Source: Paraflavitalea soli (GTDB lineage: Bacteria > Bacteroidota > Bacteroidia > Chitinophagales > Chitinophagaceae). From it: a stretch of 64,000 bases of DNA. Of this stretch, positions 26,575-35,708 are shown in pieces; position 1 is the first letter of the stretch; each line of letters starts with the position of its first letter. The notes beneath the pieces are model-generated. The model worked only from the letters and a program-made list of their open reading frames with translations. It was not told the DNA's origin and did no database searches. The translations under genes were made by a program, and so were the position numbers. The stretch spans positions 7,010,546 to 7,074,545 of the forward strand of contig NZ_CP032157.1 in assembly GCF_003555545.1 (NCBI RefSeq). The letters run 5' to 3'.

Positions 26575-26609
26575 GAGCTGTGAGCTATGAGCTGCGAGCT
26601 ACGAGCAAA
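26575..26609. repeat. Heptad array, GAGC family
   Basis: Five units such as GAGCTGT, GAGCTAT and GAGCTAC between the HD protein stop (26655) and the lpxD start. It is followed to about 26655 by a block with GGCTCGCTGCCC and GCTCGTGGCC that resembles the tail of the array at 13354. Confidence 0.8.
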
Positions 26610-26654
26610 AACAGCAAGTTGTCTGGCTCGCTGCCCGAAGCTCGTGGCCGAAGG

Positions 26655-27872
26655 CTAATTCAAATAGCAAATGTAATATTTTTTTACAGGGCTTGCGAGT
26701 GCCTGATGGATCAGGGCATTGTCGACCTTTGAAATATCTTTTGCCGTACCGTCCTTGAACAGGATATTGATCCTTTCTTCCCGGGGATCGTAGGTGGTGT
26801 TTTCGGCCACGCCACTAAACAAAAAGTAATGGCAATCGCGCTCCTCTATTTGCATTTCGCGGCAAATCCTGTTCCGTTGTTCCTCCATCCAGGCAGGATT
26901 AACAGGTGTGGCGGTTAATTTAACTTTTAATAAGCGGCGGGTGACAAGACAGTCGCACAATTTGGCCAATACCCTATCCTCATGGAACATCCAGTTTTTG
27001 ATGGTGGCCAGTACATCGTAGTCGTCCAGGAGGCAAAATTGTTCCAGGTGGGCCTCAATGGAGGTAACGGTATGGTGGTTTTGTAAGAAGAAATCAAATA
27101 CGGGGGAGGTAGACCTAACGGTTATTCCCCTTGTAATAAGCTCCTGGGCCCTTTCAATGATCTTGACAAGCATTTTTTCGGCACAGAGTACGGTTTTATG
27201 AAGGTATACCTGCCAATACATAAGCCGGCGGGATACCAGGAACTTCTCAATGGAATAGATGGCTTTTTCTTCTACCATGAGCTCGTCATTCTGTACGGTC
27301 AGCATCTTCAGGATACGGTCGTAGCCGATCACGCCTTCGGATACACCGGTAAAGAAGCTATCACGGGTAAGGTAGTCCATGCGGTCTACATCCAACTGGC
27401 CTGAAATAAGCTGGTGGAGGAAGGGTTTGTGGTATTTATTGGTAAATATCTCAATGGCCAGGGTGAGGGCTCCATCCAGCTCATTGTTTAATATTTCCAT
27501 GATCCGGATGGAAATGGTCTCATGGTGTATGCCTTTCAGCAGTTTGTTTTCCAGGGCATGGGAGTAGGGACCATGGCCCACATCGTGGAGCAGAATGGCT
27601 ATTTTGGCGGCTACTTCCTCTTCGGGGGTGATAACTACACCCTTATTCTTTAGCTCATGGAGGGCATTGCACATGAGGTGATAAGCGCCCAGGGAGTGGT
27701 GCAGGCGGGTATGGACGGCGCCCGGATATACCAATTGGGCAAAAGCCATTTGGTGAATACGTCGTAAACGCTGGTACCAGGGATGGGCTATTACCTTAAA
27801 AACAAGGGGATGATCGAGGGTAATAAAGCCGTAAACAGGGTCATTAATGATCTTTCTGATGCCGGATGCCAT
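26655..27872 (-). CDS. HD-domain phosphohydrolase (dNTPase/SAMHD1-like)
   Basis: 405 residues from ATG 27872; an upstream in-frame start at 27920 lies inside the promoter box and is rejected. The HD motif set is complete: HTRLHHSLGAYHL, then ILLHDVGHGPYSHALE, and QLDVDRMDYLTRDSFFTG. This is the dGTPase/SAMHD1 subgroup of HD proteins, likely hydrolysing (d)NTPs, but the true substrate is unknown. It precedes lpxD on the same strand with a 94-bp gap, a neighbourhood often seen in Bacteroidota, and is divergent from porX. Confidence 0.9.
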   Translation of the reverse strand: MASGIRKIINDPVYGFITLDHPLVFKVIAHPWYQRLRRIHQMAFAQLVYPGAVHTRLHHSLGAYHLMCNALHELKNKGVVITPEEEVAAKIAILLHDVGHGPYSHALENKLLKGIHHETISIRIMEILNNELDGALTLAIEIFTNKYHKPFLHQLISGQLDVDRMDYLTRDSFFTGVSEGVIGYDRILKMLTVQNDELMVEEKAIYSIEKFLVSRRLMYWQVYLHKTVLCAEKMLVKIIERAQELITRGITVRSTSPVFDFFLQNHHTVTSIEAHLEQFCLLDDYDVLATIKNWMFHEDRVLAKLCDCLVTRRLLKVKLTATPVNPAWMEEQRNRICREMQIEERDCHYFLFSGVAENTTYDPREERINILFKDGTAKDISKVDNALIHQALASPVKKYYICYLN

Positions 27873-27917
27873 TTCGCTGCTTGCTGTTTTGTTAAAATTG
27901 CTGCTAAAAGGAGGTGA

Positions 27918-27925
27918 CAAAAGTA
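27918..27925 (-). promoter_or_regulatory. -7 box of the HD phosphohydrolase gene
   Basis: TACTTTTG on the minus strand matches TAnnTTTG, 45 bp before the chosen ATG. It overlaps an alternative upstream start codon, which argues for the shorter protein. The -33 box is not clear. Confidence 0.5.
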
Positions 27926-27965
27926 CAGATTAACTGATTGCACCGGGAATAATGTATTTTGGAGA

Positions 27966-28011
27966 AGAATACTGAAAGAATACAGAATTCAGAATACAGT
28001 ATACAGAAGCC
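27966..28011. repeat. Heptad array, AGAATAC family
   Basis: Units AGAATAC, AGAATTC and AGTATAC repeated at 7-bp intervals in the divergent gap between the HD gene and porX. The same family follows the TlpA-like gene at 60082. Confidence 0.8.
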
Positions 28012-28104
28012 TGGGTGCGGCCAGGGAAGGCAGAGGTGGGTGGCTTTTGAATTGCTGCTATTTGGACAAGTACCTAAATAAACAACAACTATTAAAAATT
28101 TTAC

Positions 28105-29661
28105 ATGGCATTAGGAAAGATACTTTGGGTGGATGATGAAATAGAAAGTTTACAATCGCAAATACTGTTCTTACAGAATAAAGGTTATGAAGTAAGTGCG
28201 CTGACGAATGGATTTGATGCGGTGGATTTTGTGCGTGATAATATTGTGGACGTAGTACTGCTGGATGAGACGATGCCGGGCATTACCGGACTGGAGACGA
28301 TTGCGAAGATAAAAGAGGTCAACCAACATGTTCCGATTGTCATGATCACCAAGAACGAAACGGAAAACCTGATGGATGAGGCCATTGGCAGCCAGATCAC
28401 AGATTACCTGATCAAGCCGGTCAATCCCAACCAGGTATTGTTGAGCCTGAAGAAGATCATTGACAATAAAAGGCTGGTGGCGGAAAAGACCACCACGGCC
28501 TACCAGCAACAGTTTCGCAACTTATTTATGGCGCTGAACAGCAGCCCGGACTATAACGAGTGGATGGAGATCTATAAAAAGCTGGTATACTGGGAACTGG
28601 AAATGGAGAAAAGTGACAGTCCGGAGATGCAGGAAGTGTTTCAGTCGCAGAAAAGTGAGGCCAACAATGAGTTCTTCAAGTTCATATCCAGGAATTACGC
28701 CAAGTGGGTGGGACCGAAATCGGTAGAAGGGCCGGTGATGTCGCATACCCTGTTTAAATACAAGGTTATGCCGCACGTGGAAAAAGGGGTACCTACATTT
28801 TTCCTGTTGATCGATAACCTGCGTTTTGACCAATGGAAGGCGATACAACCCATTTTTGCCGAGAGTTTCCGGATCCTGGAGGAGGAGAGTTTTTACAGCA
28901 TTCTGCCTACTGCCACGCAATATGCCCGGAATGCGATTTTCAGTGGATTACTTCCCATGGATATTGAGAAGGCCTACCCGCAACAATGGAAGAATGATGA
29001 TGAGGAAGGTGGGAAGAACCTGTTTGAGGAAGAGTTTTTCCGGGGCCAACTGAAAAGGATGAAGCGGGATGATGTGCGCTTTTCCTATACGAAGATATTG
29101 AATAACCAGGCTGGCCAGGACCTGGTGAATAACATACATAACCTGCTGAATAATGACCTGAACATCATTGTATACAACTTTGTGGACATGCTGAGCCATG
29201 CGCGTACGGAAATGGAGGTGCTGAAAGAGCTGGCGGGTGATGAGATCAGCTACCGATCTGTTACCAAAAGCTGGTTTGAGCATTCGCCGCTGCACCAGGC
29301 ATTGAAGAAGATAGCGGATAAGAAGATCAATATTGTATTGGCCACAGACCACGGCAGTGTGCGGGTGAAAACGCCGGCCAAAGTGATCGGAGATAAGCAA
29401 ACTACTACGAACCTGCGCTATAAGCACGGCCGTAACCTCAATTATGAGCAGAAGGAGGTATTGGCCTTCCGTGATCCTAAAGAGGCCGGATTGCCGGTGC
29501 CCACGGTGAACTCTTCTTTCATTTTTGCGAAGGAAGACCTGTTCCTGTGTTATCCGAATAATTACAACTATTATGTGAATTATTACCGTAATACTTTTCA
29601 GCATGGTGGGGTGAGCCTAGAGGAGATGATCGTGCCGGTGATCAAGATGACGAATAAGTAG
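28105..29661 (+). CDS. porX: Type IX secretion regulator PorX (response regulator with PglZ domain)
   Basis: 518 residues. The receiver domain (1-125) has acidic DDE at 10-12, phospho-acceptor Asp54 (LLDETMPG) and Lys104 (LIKPVNP). A helical linker leads to a PglZ/alkaline-phosphatase-superfamily domain (about 200-518) with LIDNLRFDQWK, SILPTATQYARNAIFSG, NFVDMLSHAR and ATDHGSVRV, the metal-site motifs. PorX works with the kinase PorY and sigma factor SigP to control type IX secretion genes; its PglZ domain is a zinc phosphodiesterase active on cyclic oligonucleotides. No porY is in the window. The start ATG is 28105. Confidence 0.96.
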   Translation: MALGKILWVDDEIESLQSQILFLQNKGYEVSALTNGFDAVDFVRDNIVDVVLLDETMPGITGLETIAKIKEVNQHVPIVMITKNETENLMDEAIGSQITDYLIKPVNPNQVLLSLKKIIDNKRLVAEKTTTAYQQQFRNLFMALNSSPDYNEWMEIYKKLVYWELEMEKSDSPEMQEVFQSQKSEANNEFFKFISRNYAKWVGPKSVEGPVMSHTLFKYKVMPHVEKGVPTFFLLIDNLRFDQWKAIQPIFAESFRILEEESFYSILPTATQYARNAIFSGLLPMDIEKAYPQQWKNDDEEGGKNLFEEEFFRGQLKRMKRDDVRFSYTKILNNQAGQDLVNNIHNLLNNDLNIIVYNFVDMLSHARTEMEVLKELAGDEISYRSVTKSWFEHSPLHQALKKIADKKINIVLATDHGSVRVKTPAKVIGDKQTTTNLRYKHGRNLNYEQKEVLAFRDPKEAGLPVPTVNSSFIFAKEDLFLCYPNNYNYYVNYYRNTFQHGGVSLEEMIVPVIKMTNK

Positions 29662-29666
29662 GGGAA

Positions 29667-29701
29667 GCAAGCTGCGAGCTATGAGCTTCGAGCTGCGAGC
29701 G
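29667..29701. repeat. Heptad array, GAGC family
   Basis: Five units (GCAAGCT, GCGAGCT, ATGAGCT, TCGAGCT) beginning 6 bp after the porX stop. It is the third member of the family also seen at 13354 and 26575. Confidence 0.8.
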
Positions 29702-29870
29702 AATACAACTGACTGGACAGGTGATTTAAGGTTGGATTCAGGTTTATTTCAGAAATATTGTGAGAAGTGGCTGATTTTCTGTCCACTGAGTGTGGAAAAC
29801 ATTAATAGCCCATAAACTGCTCACCGCAGACATTTGGCTAATTTTGGTAGTGAACTTTGGTAGTACGACT

Positions 29871-30146
29871 ATGAAATATACCCAGAACACATTAGATAAG
29901 ATTGAACGGATACTGGACGAGGTGGAATATGTGGTGCGCTATGAGCGGGGCAATTTCCAGAGCGGCTATTGTATCCTTGAGGCCAGAAAGGTGGTGGTGC
30001 TGAATAAGTTCCTTCAAATGGAGGGGCGTATTAATACGCTCATTGATCTTATCCCGCAACTGAATATTGATCCCGACATGTTGTCTGCAGAAGTGCGCAG
30101 AACGTATGAGGATGTACTGGCCAGGCATGCTGCTGCAGAGAAGTAA
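29871..30146 (+). CDS. Small conserved hypothetical protein
   Basis: 91 residues from ATG 29871; the frame continues 27 codons upstream, but the promoter-like TAATTTTG at 29839-29846 lies within that stretch. The protein is helical: TLDKIERILDEVEYVVRYERGNFQSGYC, then VVVLNKFLQMEGRINTLIDLIPQL. It contains LRYERGNFQSG-like charged/aromatic motifs that I associate with Bacteroidota-only hypothetical proteins. No signal peptide and no known domain. Function unknown. Confidence 0.75.
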   Translation: MKYTQNTLDKIERILDEVEYVVRYERGNFQSGYCILEARKVVVLNKFLQMEGRINTLIDLIPQLNIDPDMLSAEVRRTYEDVLARHAAAEK

Positions 30147-30153
30147 GAACAAG

Positions 30154-30188
30154 CTAGTCCTGAGTCTTTAGTTCTGAGTCGGGAGTCC
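30154..30188. repeat. Heptad array, GAGTC family
   Basis: Five 7-bp units such as TGAGTCT, TGAGTCG and GGAGTCC directly after the small hypothetical gene. Confidence 0.75.
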
Positions 30189-30277
30189 AGGAGGTTCATT
30201 TTTGTTACCCGCCTATTATTTCCTGTTTCTATCCTCTTACTTCATTTTTCATACCCCATACTTCGTATTTTTATTGC

Positions 30278-31054
30278 GTGAGTTATCCTTCATTAAAGAT
30301 CACTTTTTTAGGTACGGGTACCAGTAGTGGCGTACCCATGATAGCCTGCGATTGTCCTGTGTGTCAATCGCCGGATAAAAAAGACAAAAGACTAAGGTCC
30401 AGCATCCTGGTGCAGTCGGCCAATACCACGCTGGCGGTAGATGCCGGCCCCGACTTTCGTTACCAGATGTTGCGGGCGAATGTAAAGCACCTGGATGCCA
30501 TTGTGTTTACGCACCCTCATAAGGATCATGTGGCGGGCCTGGATGATGTACGGGCCTTTAATTTTTTCTCCCAACAGCCCATGAAGGTTTTTGCCAATGA
30601 GATGACCCAGGAAGTGATTATCCGGGAATTCCCCTATGCTTTTTATGAGACCAGGTATCCGGGTTTGCCGGAGATCCAGCTTACAACCATCGATCTGACG
30701 CCTTTTATGGTAGGAGATATACTGGTCACGCCGGTGCAGGTGTGGCATTTAAAGATGCCGGTAATGGGATTCCGCTTTGGGAAGTTTACCTATATCACGG
30801 ATGCCAATAATATTGAACCTGCCGAAAAAGATAAGATACGTGGAAGTGAAGTGCTGGTGTTAAATACCCTGCGGAAGGAAAAGCATATTTCCCATTATAG
30901 CCTTTCAGAAGGTATTGCTGTGGCACAGGAATTAGCCATCCCCCAAACCTATTTTACCCACCTCAGTCACCAGATGGGGAAGCACGCCGATGTAGAAACT
31001 GAACTGCCGGAAGGCATTAACCTCGGCTGGGATGGTCTGGTGCTAAATCTATAA
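30278..31054 (+). CDS. Metallo-beta-lactamase-fold hydrolase (PhnP-like)
   Basis: 258 residues with a GTG start at 30278; no ATG is available near the conserved N-terminus LKITFLGTGTSSGVP. The metal motif is THPHKDH (residues 78-84), with Asp in YITDANNI and the final His in YFTHLSHQMG. A Cys pair in CDCPVC binds a structural metal, as in PhnP. It is a cytosolic phosphodiesterase-like enzyme; candidates are cyclic ribosyl phosphates or lipoate/nucleotide esters. No phosphonate genes are nearby. Confidence 0.88.
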   Translation: MSYPSLKITFLGTGTSSGVPMIACDCPVCQSPDKKDKRLRSSILVQSANTTLAVDAGPDFRYQMLRANVKHLDAIVFTHPHKDHVAGLDDVRAFNFFSQQPMKVFANEMTQEVIIREFPYAFYETRYPGLPEIQLTTIDLTPFMVGDILVTPVQVWHLKMPVMGFRFGKFTYITDANNIEPAEKDKIRGSEVLVLNTLRKEKHISHYSLSEGIAVAQELAIPQTYFTHLSHQMGKHADVETELPEGINLGWDGLVLNL

Positions 31055-31118
31055 AATATTTTAACCGTATGTATATGTATGGCGGCAGCTGATCAGGCTG
31101 CCTGCTACCGCATATGCT

Positions 31119-32054
31119 ATGAAAAACAACTTCAGGGAGTATTTCAATTTCACCAAAAAAGAACGCACCGGAATCATTGTATTGCTGGTGCTGATATTAG
31201 CTACGATTATTATCCCTTATTTATTGCCTGCTCCAGCTGTACAAACCGACAAGGCGGCTTTTGAAAAACTGCGCCAGCGGGTGGCAGCTTTGGAAACCGG
31301 GGAGCCAGATGGAGAGAATGACCAGCCCGGGAATGACGTCCGCATTGCTGAAACACCAGCAAAGCAAACGACCTTTTATGTTTTTGACCCCAATACATTG
31401 CCAGTAGAAGGATGGATAAAAATGGGCATTAGGGAACGTACTGCCCAAACCATTCAACATTACCTGGCAAAGGGAGGGCGGTTTCGCCAGCCCGGCGACT
31501 TGTATAAGGTTTATGGCTTGAAAAAGGAGGAAGCAGAGCGGCTGGTGCCTTATGTGCGTATAAAAGAGGCAGCGCCAGTTGTGGAACGGGCGCCTGCTAT
31601 TTATGCGGCTGATTCTGCGGCCCGGAGGTATAAAAGGGAGGTGTATGCCAAACCAGCTGTCATTGATATCAATATGGCTGACACAACGGCTTTTATTGCT
31701 TTGCGGGGCATTGGTAGTAAACTGGCCCGGCGTATTGTTCATTTCAGGGAGAAACTGGGCGGTTTTTATGCAGTGGCACAGGTGGGCGAAACCTATGGTC
31801 TTCCGGACTCTACTTTTCAACAGATCAGGCAATATTTGCAATGCTCATCGCCCGCAGTGCGCACCCTCAATATTAATTCAGCTGATATTGACATGCTCAG
31901 ACAACATCCTTATATTAGATGGGCGCTGGCCAATGGTATTGTGCAATACAGGGCGCAACATGGGGCCTATCAATCTGTGGATCAGTTATTGCAGATCAAC
32001 ATTGTAAGTGCTGAAATACTGGAAAAAATAAGGCCTTACCTGGCCGTTGAGTGA
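31119..32054 (+). CDS. Membrane-anchored helix-hairpin-helix protein (ComEA-like repeats)
   Basis: 311 residues. A transmembrane helix at about 19-36 (GIIVLLVLILATIIIPYLL) follows the basic start MKNNFREYFNFTKKER. Three or more helix-hairpin-helix units follow: a degenerate one around residue 95-145, IDINMADTTAFIALRGIGSKLARRIVHFREKLGGF, and LNINSADIDMLRQHPYIRWALANGIVQYRAQHGAY. The pattern resembles ComEA-type DNA binding outside the membrane, possibly for DNA uptake. No competence genes lie beside it. The start ATG is 31119. Confidence 0.85.
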   Translation: MKNNFREYFNFTKKERTGIIVLLVLILATIIIPYLLPAPAVQTDKAAFEKLRQRVAALETGEPDGENDQPGNDVRIAETPAKQTTFYVFDPNTLPVEGWIKMGIRERTAQTIQHYLAKGGRFRQPGDLYKVYGLKKEEAERLVPYVRIKEAAPVVERAPAIYAADSAARRYKREVYAKPAVIDINMADTTAFIALRGIGSKLARRIVHFREKLGGFYAVAQVGETYGLPDSTFQQIRQYLQCSSPAVRTLNINSADIDMLRQHPYIRWALANGIVQYRAQHGAYQSVDQLLQINIVSAEILEKIRPYLAVE

Positions 32055-32156
32055 AGACAAAATATTTATTATATTTAGTGCTAACAATTGTTAGTTTTTC
32101 AAAAATAGTATTATCTTGCAGCAGCCTCTAAGGGTTCTTGCCAACGAATTTATCTT

Positions 32157-33299
32157 ATGAATTTCGAGACTTCTGAATTAACACAACAGGTAGCACAGAC
32201 TGCCCGGGATTTTGCGCAGCAACATATCAAACCCTATGTCATGAACTGGGATGAGACCCAGGAATTTCCACTCCAGGTATTCCGGGAGATGGGAAAGCTG
32301 GGGTTGATGGGGGTGCTGGTGCCTGAAAAGTATGAGGGTGCTGGTCTTAGCTATTTTGAGTATGTAGCCATTTTACAGGAGATAGGAAAGGTTTGCGGGT
32401 CTATTGCCCTGAGTGTAGCGGCCCATAATTCTCTTTGTACAGGTCATATTATGGCTTTTGGCAATGAGGAGCAGAAGCAAAAGTACCTTCCTAAACTGGC
32501 TACTGCCGAATGGCTTGGAGCCTGGGGTCTGACGGAGCCGAATACCGGTAGTGATGCCGGTAATATGAAAACGACTGCTGTGCGGGATGGTGATCATTGG
32601 GTGTTGAATGGCACTAAATGCTGGATCACACATGGTAAGAGTGGCGATGTAGCGGTGGTAATTGCCCGTACAGGCGAGCCACGATCAAAAGATAATGCTA
32701 CGGCATTTGTAGTAGAGCGCGGAACTCCTGGTTTTACGGGTGGTAAAAAAGAGAATAAGCTGGGTATGCGGGCCAGTGAAACAGCAGAAATGATCTTCGA
32801 TAATTGCCGGATACCGGATGCCAACCGACTTGGTGAGGTAGGAGCAGGATTTAAGCAATCGCTGAAAGTGCTGGATGGCGGACGTATTTCGATAGCGGCA
32901 TTATCACTGGGTATTGCCAAAGGGGCTTATGAAGCTTCTGTACAATATTCCAAAGAGCGCCACCAGTTTGACCAGCCGATCTCTAATTTTCAGGGTATCT
33001 CTTTTAAGCTGGCAGATATGGCTACGGAGATCATGGCGGCGGAATTACTTACGCTGCAAGCCTGCGATCTTAAGATAAGAGGACAGCAGATGACGAAAGA
33101 AGCGGCCATGGCAAAATATTATGCGAGTGAGGTAGCGGTGAAAGTGGCCAACGATGCAGTACAGATATTCGGGGGATACGGTTATACGAAGGATTTCCCG
33201 GTTGAAAAATATTACCGCGATAGTAAGTTATGTACTATCGGTGAAGGGACCTCTGAAATCCAGAAGCTGGTTATTTCGAGAGAAGTTTTGAGAGCCTAA
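32157..33299 (+). CDS. Acyl-CoA dehydrogenase
   Basis: 380 residues, normal length. It has the acyl-CoA dehydrogenase signature [17 protein letters not shown] and the FAD-binding [15 protein letters not shown]. Substrate-binding helices carry [25 protein letters not shown], and the C-terminal [33 protein letters not shown] holds the catalytic Glu in GEGTSE. It oxidises a short- or medium-chain acyl-CoA and passes electrons to ETF. It is a single gene with a strong terminator; the chain-length preference cannot be read from sequence. Confidence 0.95.
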   Translation: MNFETSELTQQVAQTARDFAQQHIKPYVMNWDETQEFPLQVFREMGKLGLMGVLVPEKYEGAGLSYFEYVAILQEIGKVCGSIALSVAAHNSLCTGHIMAFGNEEQKQKYLPKLATAEWLGAWGLTEPNTGSDAGNMKTTAVRDGDHWVLNGTKCWITHGKSGDVAVVIARTGEPRSKDNATAFVVERGTPGFTGGKKENKLGMRASETAEMIFDNCRIPDANRLGEVGAGFKQSLKVLDGGRISIAALSLGIAKGAYEASVQYSKERHQFDQPISNFQGISFKLADMATEIMAAELLTLQACDLKIRGQQMTKEAAMAKYYASEVAVKVANDAVQIFGGYGYTKDFPVEKYYRDSKLCTIGEGTSEIQKLVISREVLRA

Positions 33300-33329
33300 A
33301 GGTTACGAAAGGTTGCTTGTCACGTCAAG

Positions 33330-33357
33330 AGGCCCCGTTGGTTGCGGGGCCTTTTTT
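33330..33357 (+). terminator. Terminator of the acyl-CoA dehydrogenase gene
   Basis: GGCCCCG stem, loop TTGGTTG, CGGGGCC stem, then six T. A textbook intrinsic terminator 30 bp after the stop codon. Confidence 0.95.
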
Positions 33358-33429
33358 ATTTGTGCCGGATGAACGGATTTATAAAACTATTCTTGCTTAT
33401 ATCAGATAAATAGATACTTTGATGATGGC

Positions 33430-33603
33430 CTATGGCATAAAGTCGTCATCATCCTTCTTTGCGTATTTATCGAATACTTTATCAATGGCGCCACCGAAGA
33501 TGGGGAACTTTTCTTTGGCAAAGTTCTTCACGATCTCCACGGCTTTATAAGCCTGCTTTTCTGTAAGTCCTTCGGCCATGAGTTTTTTGACAAGTTCATC
33601 CAT
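33430..33603 (-). CDS. Small helical protein, 57 residues
   Basis: A short gene: ATG at 33603, stop at 33430. The product begins MDELVKKLMAEGLTEKQAYK, has KNFAKEKFPIFGGAIDKVF in the middle and ends with an acidic KKDDDDFMP. The helix with G-x-x-x-x-QA-x-x-A and the FP turn resembles small DUF2267/DUF2780-type modules, but this is only a pattern. Codon use fits coding sequence, and the gene is followed on the plus strand by a convergent terminator. It lies downstream of clpX, separated by a terminator. Confidence 0.7.
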   Translation of the reverse strand: MDELVKKLMAEGLTEKQAYKAVEIVKNFAKEKFPIFGGAIDKVFDKYAKKDDDDFMP

Positions 33604-33629
33604 GATAAGTTATTATTTAAGTTGGCTAC

Positions 33630-33662
33630 TAAAAGAAACAGAGGCATACAATATGCCTCTGT
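33630..33662 (-). terminator. Terminator of the clpP-clpP-clpX run
   Basis: A perfect 11-bp stem (ACAGAGGCATA / TATGCCTCTGT) with 3-base loop, followed on the minus strand by TTTCTTTT. It lies 28 bp after the clpX stop. Confidence 0.92.
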
Positions 33663-33690
33663 AAATTAATGGAAATATATTTAATGAAGC

Positions 33691-34929
33691 CTAGGCTACT
33701 TTCAGCAGGCTCATTTTGCTCTTGTCGAATTTCTTCACGGCATATTCCAGGGTGAGGTGGAATACCTGTTGTTTGGAGGAAGGCATTTCAAACATGGCAT
33801 CGGTAAGGATGCTTTCGCAGATGCTGCGCAAACCTCTTGCTCCCAGCTTGTATTCAAGGGCTTTGTCGACCATGAAATCCAGCACATCTTCATCCACATT
33901 CAACTGGATATTTTCCAGCTCAAACAACCGCTTGTATTGCTTGATCAATGCGTTCTTAGGCTCTGTAAGAATAGAACGCAGGGTGGGTTTATCCAGTGGG
34001 TTGAGGTGGGTAACAACGGGCAAACGGCCCAGTAACTCAGGGATCAGGCCAAATGACTTGAGGTCAGTGGCGTTGATATACTGCAGCAGGTTCTTTTTCA
34101 TGTGCTCCTGCAGGTCCTTGTTTACGTTGAATCCGATGGCGTTGGTATTTACCCGGCGGGCGATCACCCTGTCGATACCGTCGAATGCGCCTCCGCAAAT
34201 GAAGAGGATATTCTGAGTATTGATCTTGATGAGCTTTTGTTCGGGGTGTTTACGGCCTCCCTGTGGTGGTACCAGTACATCGGTACCTTCCAACAGCTTT
34301 AACAGGCCTTGTTGCACACCTTCACCGCTTACATCGCGGGTGATGGAAGGATTATCGCCTTTGCGGGCGATCTTATCGATCTCATCGATGTATACGATGC
34401 CTCTTTCGGCAGCAGGTACATCGTAGTTACAAACCTGCAGCAGGCGGGTGAGGATGCTTTCCACATCTTCCCCTACATAACCAGCTTCTGTAAAGACGGT
34501 TGCATCTACAATGGCAAAAGGAACATTGAGTAATTTGGCAATGGTCTTAGCCAGCAGGGTTTTACCGGTACCGGTTTCGCCTACCATTACGATGTTGCTT
34601 TTTTCAATATCTACTTCACCTTCGGCTACTTTTTGCTGAAGACGTTTATAGTGATTGTACACTGCTACTGCCAATACTTTTTTAGCGTCATCCTGTCCGA
34701 TCACGTATTCATCGAGGAAGCGTTTTACTTCCACGGGTTTCTTTACGTTGAGCTTGAAAGAAGGAGATGCTGCGGGTGTTTCACTGCGGATCATGAGTTC
34801 CTGCTCAATGATCTCCCGGGCGTGCTCTACACAGTTCTCGCAAATATGCCCTTCCTGGCCGGCAATAAGGATCTTTACCTCATCGCGGCTGCGACCACAA
34901 AAAGAACAATGTAAGGTTGTCTTTGCCAT
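33691..34929 (-). CDS. clpX: ATP-dependent Clp protease ATPase subunit ClpX
   Basis: 412 residues. The N-terminal zinc domain has Cys8, Cys11, Cys30 and Cys33 ([14 protein letters not shown]). Walker A GETGTGKT spans 117-124, Walker B is [12 protein letters not shown], and the pore loop region follows [12 protein letters not shown]. Sensor 2 is [11 protein letters not shown]. The IGF loop needed for ClpP docking lies in the region [25 protein letters not shown]. It unfolds proteins for ClpP. Gene order on the minus strand is tig, [nuclease], clpP, clpP, clpX. Confidence 0.98.
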   Translation of the reverse strand: MAKTTLHCSFCGRSRDEVKILIAGQEGHICENCVEHAREIIEQELMIRSETPAASPSFKLNVKKPVEVKRFLDEYVIGQDDAKKVLAVAVYNHYKRLQQKVAEGEVDIEKSNIVMVGETGTGKTLLAKTIAKLLNVPFAIVDATVFTEAGYVGEDVESILTRLLQVCNYDVPAAERGIVYIDEIDKIARKGDNPSITRDVSGEGVQQGLLKLLEGTDVLVPPQGGRKHPEQKLIKINTQNILFICGGAFDGIDRVIARRVNTNAIGFNVNKDLQEHMKKNLLQYINATDLKSFGLIPELLGRLPVVTHLNPLDKPTLRSILTEPKNALIKQYKRLFELENIQLNVDEDVLDFMVDKALEYKLGARGLRSICESILTDAMFEMPSSKQQVFHLTLEYAVKKFDKSKMSLLKVA

Positions 34930-35054
34930 TAGTATATTAATCTCCGGCTACAAAGGTATTCAAAGGGACCTCGAAATCCAAGTAAATAGCCTGTGGCGGG
35001 GATATTGGGTGATTTAGAAGGGCCCAAAGAGGTTAGTCCCTGAGCCCTAATGTG

Positions 35055-35687
35055 TTATATTTTCTCTACAATCTTATCTACAATGCCGTATTCAATGGCT
35101 TCTTTGGCATCCATCCAGTAATCACGGTCAAAATCCTTCATGATCTGTTCGGGCTTTTTACCGCAATTCTCTGCCAGTATCTTAGCGCTGATCTCTTTAA
35201 CCCTTTTGGTTTGTTTGGCCTGTATCTCCAGATCGGCACTTACGCCCTGGATATGACCTCCCAGGCTTGGCTGGTGGATCATTACTTCGCCGTGGGGGTA
35301 AATATACCGGCTGCCTTTGGTACCGCCGCTGAGCAGGATGGATCCCATGGAGGCTGCCAGGCCCATACAAATGGTGCTTACGGGGCTTTTCAGCATTTTC
35401 ATGGTATCATAGATCACCATACCGCTGGTTACGATGCCACCGGGGCTATTGATGTAAAATTTGATCTCTGTTCCGGGCTTATCAGCATCCAGGAGCAGCA
35501 GTTTGGCTGTTACATCCCTGGCTGATTTGTCATCCACCACACCCCACAAGTAAACACTGCGGGTCTCAAAGAAGTATTGCTCCAATCTTTTGCTAAACAT
35601 CATGAGGTCGGACTTGGGCTGCTCTTCTTTTTCCTCTTCTTCATCGTCCATTCGATACGGATTCACTGAATATTTTGAGTAGTTCAT
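35055..35687 (-). CDS. clpP: ClpP-family protease, paralogue 1 (nearer clpX)
   Basis: 210 residues. Catalytic Ser113 (GLAASMGS), His138 (VMIHQPS) and Asp in FDRDYWMDAKEAIEYG form the triad. The N-terminus is longer than usual and very acidic (DDEEEEKEEQ). It is 21 bp downstream of the second clpP and shares less than full identity with it, so the two are ancient paralogues rather than a recent duplication. They could form homo- or hetero-oligomers with ClpX. The start ATG is 35687. Confidence 0.95.
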   Translation of the reverse strand: MNYSKYSVNPYRMDDEEEEKEEQPKSDLMMFSKRLEQYFFETRSVYLWGVVDDKSARDVTAKLLLLDADKPGTEIKFYINSPGGIVTSGMVIYDTMKMLKSPVSTICMGLAASMGSILLSGGTKGSRYIYPHGEVMIHQPSLGGHIQGVSADLEIQAKQTKRVKEISAKILAENCGKKPEQIMKDFDRDYWMDAKEAIEYGIVDKIVEKI

Positions 35688-35708
35688 ATGTTAATCTGTT
35701 GTTTGTGG

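Noticed and set aside
13354-29701. Heptad arrays considered as CRISPR-like arrays
   Set aside because: Units are only 7 bp, have no spacers, and no cas gene is present.
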